Shown one piece after another: positions 61,832 through 64,000 of a stretch of 64,000 bases of DNA (the stretch's first letter is position 1; the number at the start of each line of letters is the position of its first letter). The notes under the pieces were generated by a model that saw only the letters and a program-made list of their open reading frames with translations, had not been told where the DNA came from and searched no databases. The stretch spans positions 1 to 64,000 of the forward strand of contig ONJX01000003.1 of NCBI GenBank assembly GCA_900318255.1, in the 5' to 3' direction. Source of the DNA: an uncultured Prevotellaceae bacterium. Lineage in GTDB: Bacteria > Bacteroidota > Bacteroidia > Bacteroidales > Muribaculaceae. Made by a program: the position numbers and the translations under genes.

Positions 61832-62352
61832 TGAAAAACACCCTGCTCAATTTCCTGCTACTCTTCACAGGCTTGCTGGTGGCACAGGTGGTGTGCAGCA
61901 AGATAGTGCTCTTTGGCGTGGCAATGCCCATCATCTACATCTACCTCATCTTGCGACTTCCCGTCAACTACTCCACCAACTGGACGCTCACAATAGCCTT
62001 CTTGTTTGGGCTTTTCATCGATATGTTCAACAACACTCAGGGCATGAACTCGCTAGCCTGCACAGTGATGGCGATGGCCCGCAAACCAGTGTTCAACTTC
62101 TTCATCGTCATGCGAGAAGATGAAGAGGGCGACCCAGTGCCCTCGGTTGACACAGTGGGTATATCGAGCTACATGAAGTACCTCTCAACGCTAGTGCTCA
62201 TCTACTGCACGGTGCTGTTCCTGGCACAAGCATTCACTCTGCACAACTTCCCGCTCACCCTGGCCCGCATCGCCAGCAGCAGCGCACTTTCCATATTATT
62301 AATTTTTGGCATCGACAGTTTAGTGAGCACCGAAAGTGAGAAAAGACTATAA
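61831..62352 (+). CDS. mreD: Rod shape-determining protein MreD
   Basis: 173-residue inner-membrane protein with about five hydrophobic helices (NFLLLFTGLLVAQVVCSKIVLF, IIYIYLILRLPV, TIAFLFGLFIDMFNNTQGMNSLAC, and two more near the C-terminus). The FLFGLFIDMFNNTQGMNSLA motif is typical. Start ATG 61831 overlaps the mreC stop; a GTG three nt upstream is also possible. Its 3' end overlaps the PBP2 start by 17 nt. Confidence 0.93.
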   Translation: MKNTLLNFLLLFTGLLVAQVVCSKIVLFGVAMPIIYIYLILRLPVNYSTNWTLTIAFLFGLFIDMFNNTQGMNSLACTVMAMARKPVFNFFIVMREDEEGDPVPSVDTVGISSYMKYLSTLVLIYCTVLFLAQAFTLHNFPLTLARIASSSALSILLIFGIDSLVSTESEKRL

Positions 62353-64000
62353 TCTCGAAAAACGCAAGTTTGTCATTGGCGGCTTTATTGTCGTCATTGT
62401 CGTCATATACCTGTGCAAGCTCTTTGACCTGCAAATCACTAGCAACAAGTACAGCCAAATTGCCGTGAGCAACGCGCGGTCGGTGAAAATCACACACCCC
62501 TCACGCGGACAAATTTACGACCGCAACGGCAAACTCGTGGTGTATAACGAGCCAGCCTACGACCTGGTGATCACGCCTAAAGACGTAACAGACTTTGACA
62601 CCACCACCATGTGCTCGATACTACAGCTCAAGCGCGAGGACTTCGACCTGCTGTGGAGAAACATGAGCAACCCAAAGAAAAACCGCAACTACAGCTCCGT
62701 CACGCCACAGCCACTAGTGCAGAACCTCGACTCGCTCACCTACGGCCGCCTGCAAGAGCGGCTCTACCTCTTCCCGGGGTTTGACATCGCCCAGCGTGTG
62801 ATACGCCGCTACAACTACGTCTCGGCCGCCAATATCCTGGGCGACATTCGCGAGGTCAATGCCGACGACATAGAGCGCGACAGCGACAACTACTACATCC
62901 CTGGCGACTACACCGGCGACCTGGGTGTGGAGAAAAGCTATGAGAAATACCTGCGCGGCATCAAGGGCAAAGAAATATTCATTCGCGATGCACGAGGACG
63001 CAACAAGGGACGCTACAACGACGGCAAGGACGATGTGGCGCCCGTCGCCGGCAGTGACCTGCAGCTGAGCATCGACATCGACTTGCAGCAGTTTGGAGAA
63101 AAACTCATGCGTGGCAAAAAAGGCGCCATCGTCGCCATTGAGCCCAAGACGGGAGAAGTGCTCACCCTCGTCACCAGCCCCAACTACGACCCGTCACTGC
63201 TGGTGGGAAAAGACCGCGGCAAGAACTATGCTAACCTCGTCAACGACCCCAGCAAGCCACTCTTCGACCGAGCCATCATGGCCGCCTACCCTCCTGGCTC
63301 CACCTTCAAGCCATCGCAGGGCCTGATGCTGCTGCAAGAAGGCATCATCACCACCAGCACTTCTTACCCGTGCTATGGTGGATACATCAACAAAGGCTTG
63401 AAAATAGGCTGTCACGGCCACGGCTCGCCCATCTCGCTGCAACCAGCCATCGCCACATCGTGCAACGGCTACTTCTGCTGGGGACTTTACTACATGCTCA
63501 ACAACCGCAAGTATGGCGGCCTCGAGAAATCATTCACTACTTGGAAGGACTACATGGTCTCGATGGGGTTTGGCTACAAGCTCAACATCGACCTGCCTGG
63601 AGAGAGCCGAGGCTTCATCCCTAACGCGCAATTCTACGACAAGATGATAGGAAAGGGAGATTGGGGCGCTAACACCATCCTCTCCATCGCCATTGGACAA
63701 GGCGAGGTGATGCTCACACCACTACAAATCGCCAACCTCAGCGCCACTATCGCCAACCGTGGCTACTACATCACCCCACACGTGGTGAAGAACATTCGCG
63801 ACGTGGGAGTGCTTGAGCAATACACCGTGAAGCACCACACCAAGGTGAACCCGCAATACTACAACCTAGTGGCAACAGGCATGAGAATGGCTGTCACTGG
63901 TGGCACATGCCGTGGCGCCAACCTGCCAGGTCTTGACGTGTGTGGCAAGACGGGAACCGTCGAGAACCCACACGGCCAGAACCACTCGGTGTTCATGGGG
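62336..64000 (+). CDS. mrdA: Penicillin-binding protein 2 (transpeptidase), C-terminus cut by window
   Basis: Elongation-specific class B PBP that cross-links side-wall peptidoglycan. 555 codons are visible with no stop. One transmembrane helix (about 12-32), a PBP dimerisation/pedestal region beginning SRGQIYDRNGKLVVYNEPAYDLVI, and the transpeptidase domain with S322-T-F-K (in PPGSTFKP), S375-C-N and K538-T-G-T. The start is GTG at 62336, overlapping mreD by 17 nt; no ATG is near. RodA is expected just beyond the window. It belongs to the mreBCD transcript. Confidence 0.95.
   Translation, partial: MRKDYNLEKRKFVIGGFIVVIVVIYLCKLFDLQITSNKYSQIAVSNARSVKITHPSRGQIYDRNGKLVVYNEPAYDLVITPKDVTDFDTTTMCSILQLKREDFDLLWRNMSNPKKNRNYSSVTPQPLVQNLDSLTYGRLQERLYLFPGFDIAQRVIRRYNYVSAANILGDIREVNADDIERDSDNYYIPGDYTGDLGVEKSYEKYLRGIKGKEIFIRDARGRNKGRYNDGKDDVAPVAGSDLQLSIDIDLQQFGEKLMRGKKGAIVAIEPKTGEVLTLVTSPNYDPSLLVGKDRGKNYANLVNDPSKPLFDRAIMAAYPPGSTFKPSQGLMLLQEGIITTSTSYPCYGGYINKGLKIGCHGHGSPISLQPAIATSCNGYFCWGLYYMLNNRKYGGLEKSFTTWKDYMVSMGFGYKLNIDLPGESRGFIPNAQFYDKMIGKGDWGANTILSIAIGQGEVMLTPLQIANLSATIANRGYYITPHVVKNIRDVGVLEQYTVKHHTKVNPQYYNLVATGMRMAVTGGTCRGANLPGLDVCGKTGTVENPHGQNHSVFMG

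Overview
This window is a chromosomal segment of a Bacteroidota bacterium, almost certainly order Bacteroidales. The support is the recurring TTG/TTTG-N19-21-TAnnTTTG promoter pattern ahead of many genes, the near absence of Shine-Dalgarno sites, Bacteroidales-restricted families (DUF4836, DUF4827, DUF4855, a PG0541-type PII-like protein, LysM plus PorT pair, UpxY/NusG-like factor) and the thrS-infC-rpmI-rplT, nrnA-DUF4827-glmM and mreBCD-mrdA gene orders. A Muribaculaceae or Prevotella-like source would fit, but the family is a guess. Most of the window is ordinary core genome. I see no prophage, CRISPR array or transposase gene.

Layout. 1-99 looks like the 5' end of a group IIC intron sitting directly behind the fcl terminator. 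143-3255 (-) is a three-gene GDP-fucose operon headed by a NusG-like factor. Then come nadE, a DUF2461 gene, and a TetR plus RND efflux cluster (5338-12239) ending in a PII-like gene. 12776-19354 (+) holds a secreted starch-binding-like protein, hpt-adk, hemW and a DUF3857 protein. 19427-23219 (-) is yraN, a calcineurin/PQQ protein and a DUF4855 lipoprotein. 23498-26162 (+) is a LysM protein overlapped by a PorT-like barrel. 26194-30058 (-) is thrS-infC-rpmI-rplT followed by a separately promoted untranslated transcript that fits 6S RNA. ung, tRNA-Arg(CCG), a DUF4836 lipoprotein and trmN6 follow. 34171-39260 (-) is a tightly overlapped dsbD-mazG-topB-small Cys-rich membrane protein operon. 39435-42554 (+) is nrnA-DUF4827-glmM. 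42669-49957 (-) is an M48 protease and a 1995-residue alpha-2-macroglobulin. lon, a two-module M16 peptidase with a GH84 hexosaminidase, an AGCS symporter, and mreB-mreC-mreD-mrdA (PBP2, cut by the right edge) complete the window.

The most unusual signals are: (i) a family of intergenic repeats with a strict 7-nt (once 8-nt) period, present in at least eleven intergenic regions, often with arms that are reverse complements of each other and with shared cores; two copies about 140 bp long lie 47 kb apart in opposite orientation; (ii) an alpha-2-macroglobulin with a SusC-like carboxypeptidase-regulatory plus TonB-plug segment placed where the bait region should be; (iii) the candidate 6S RNA behind rplT; (iv) the group IIC intron edge. 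All functions come from reading motifs by eye; no database search was run.
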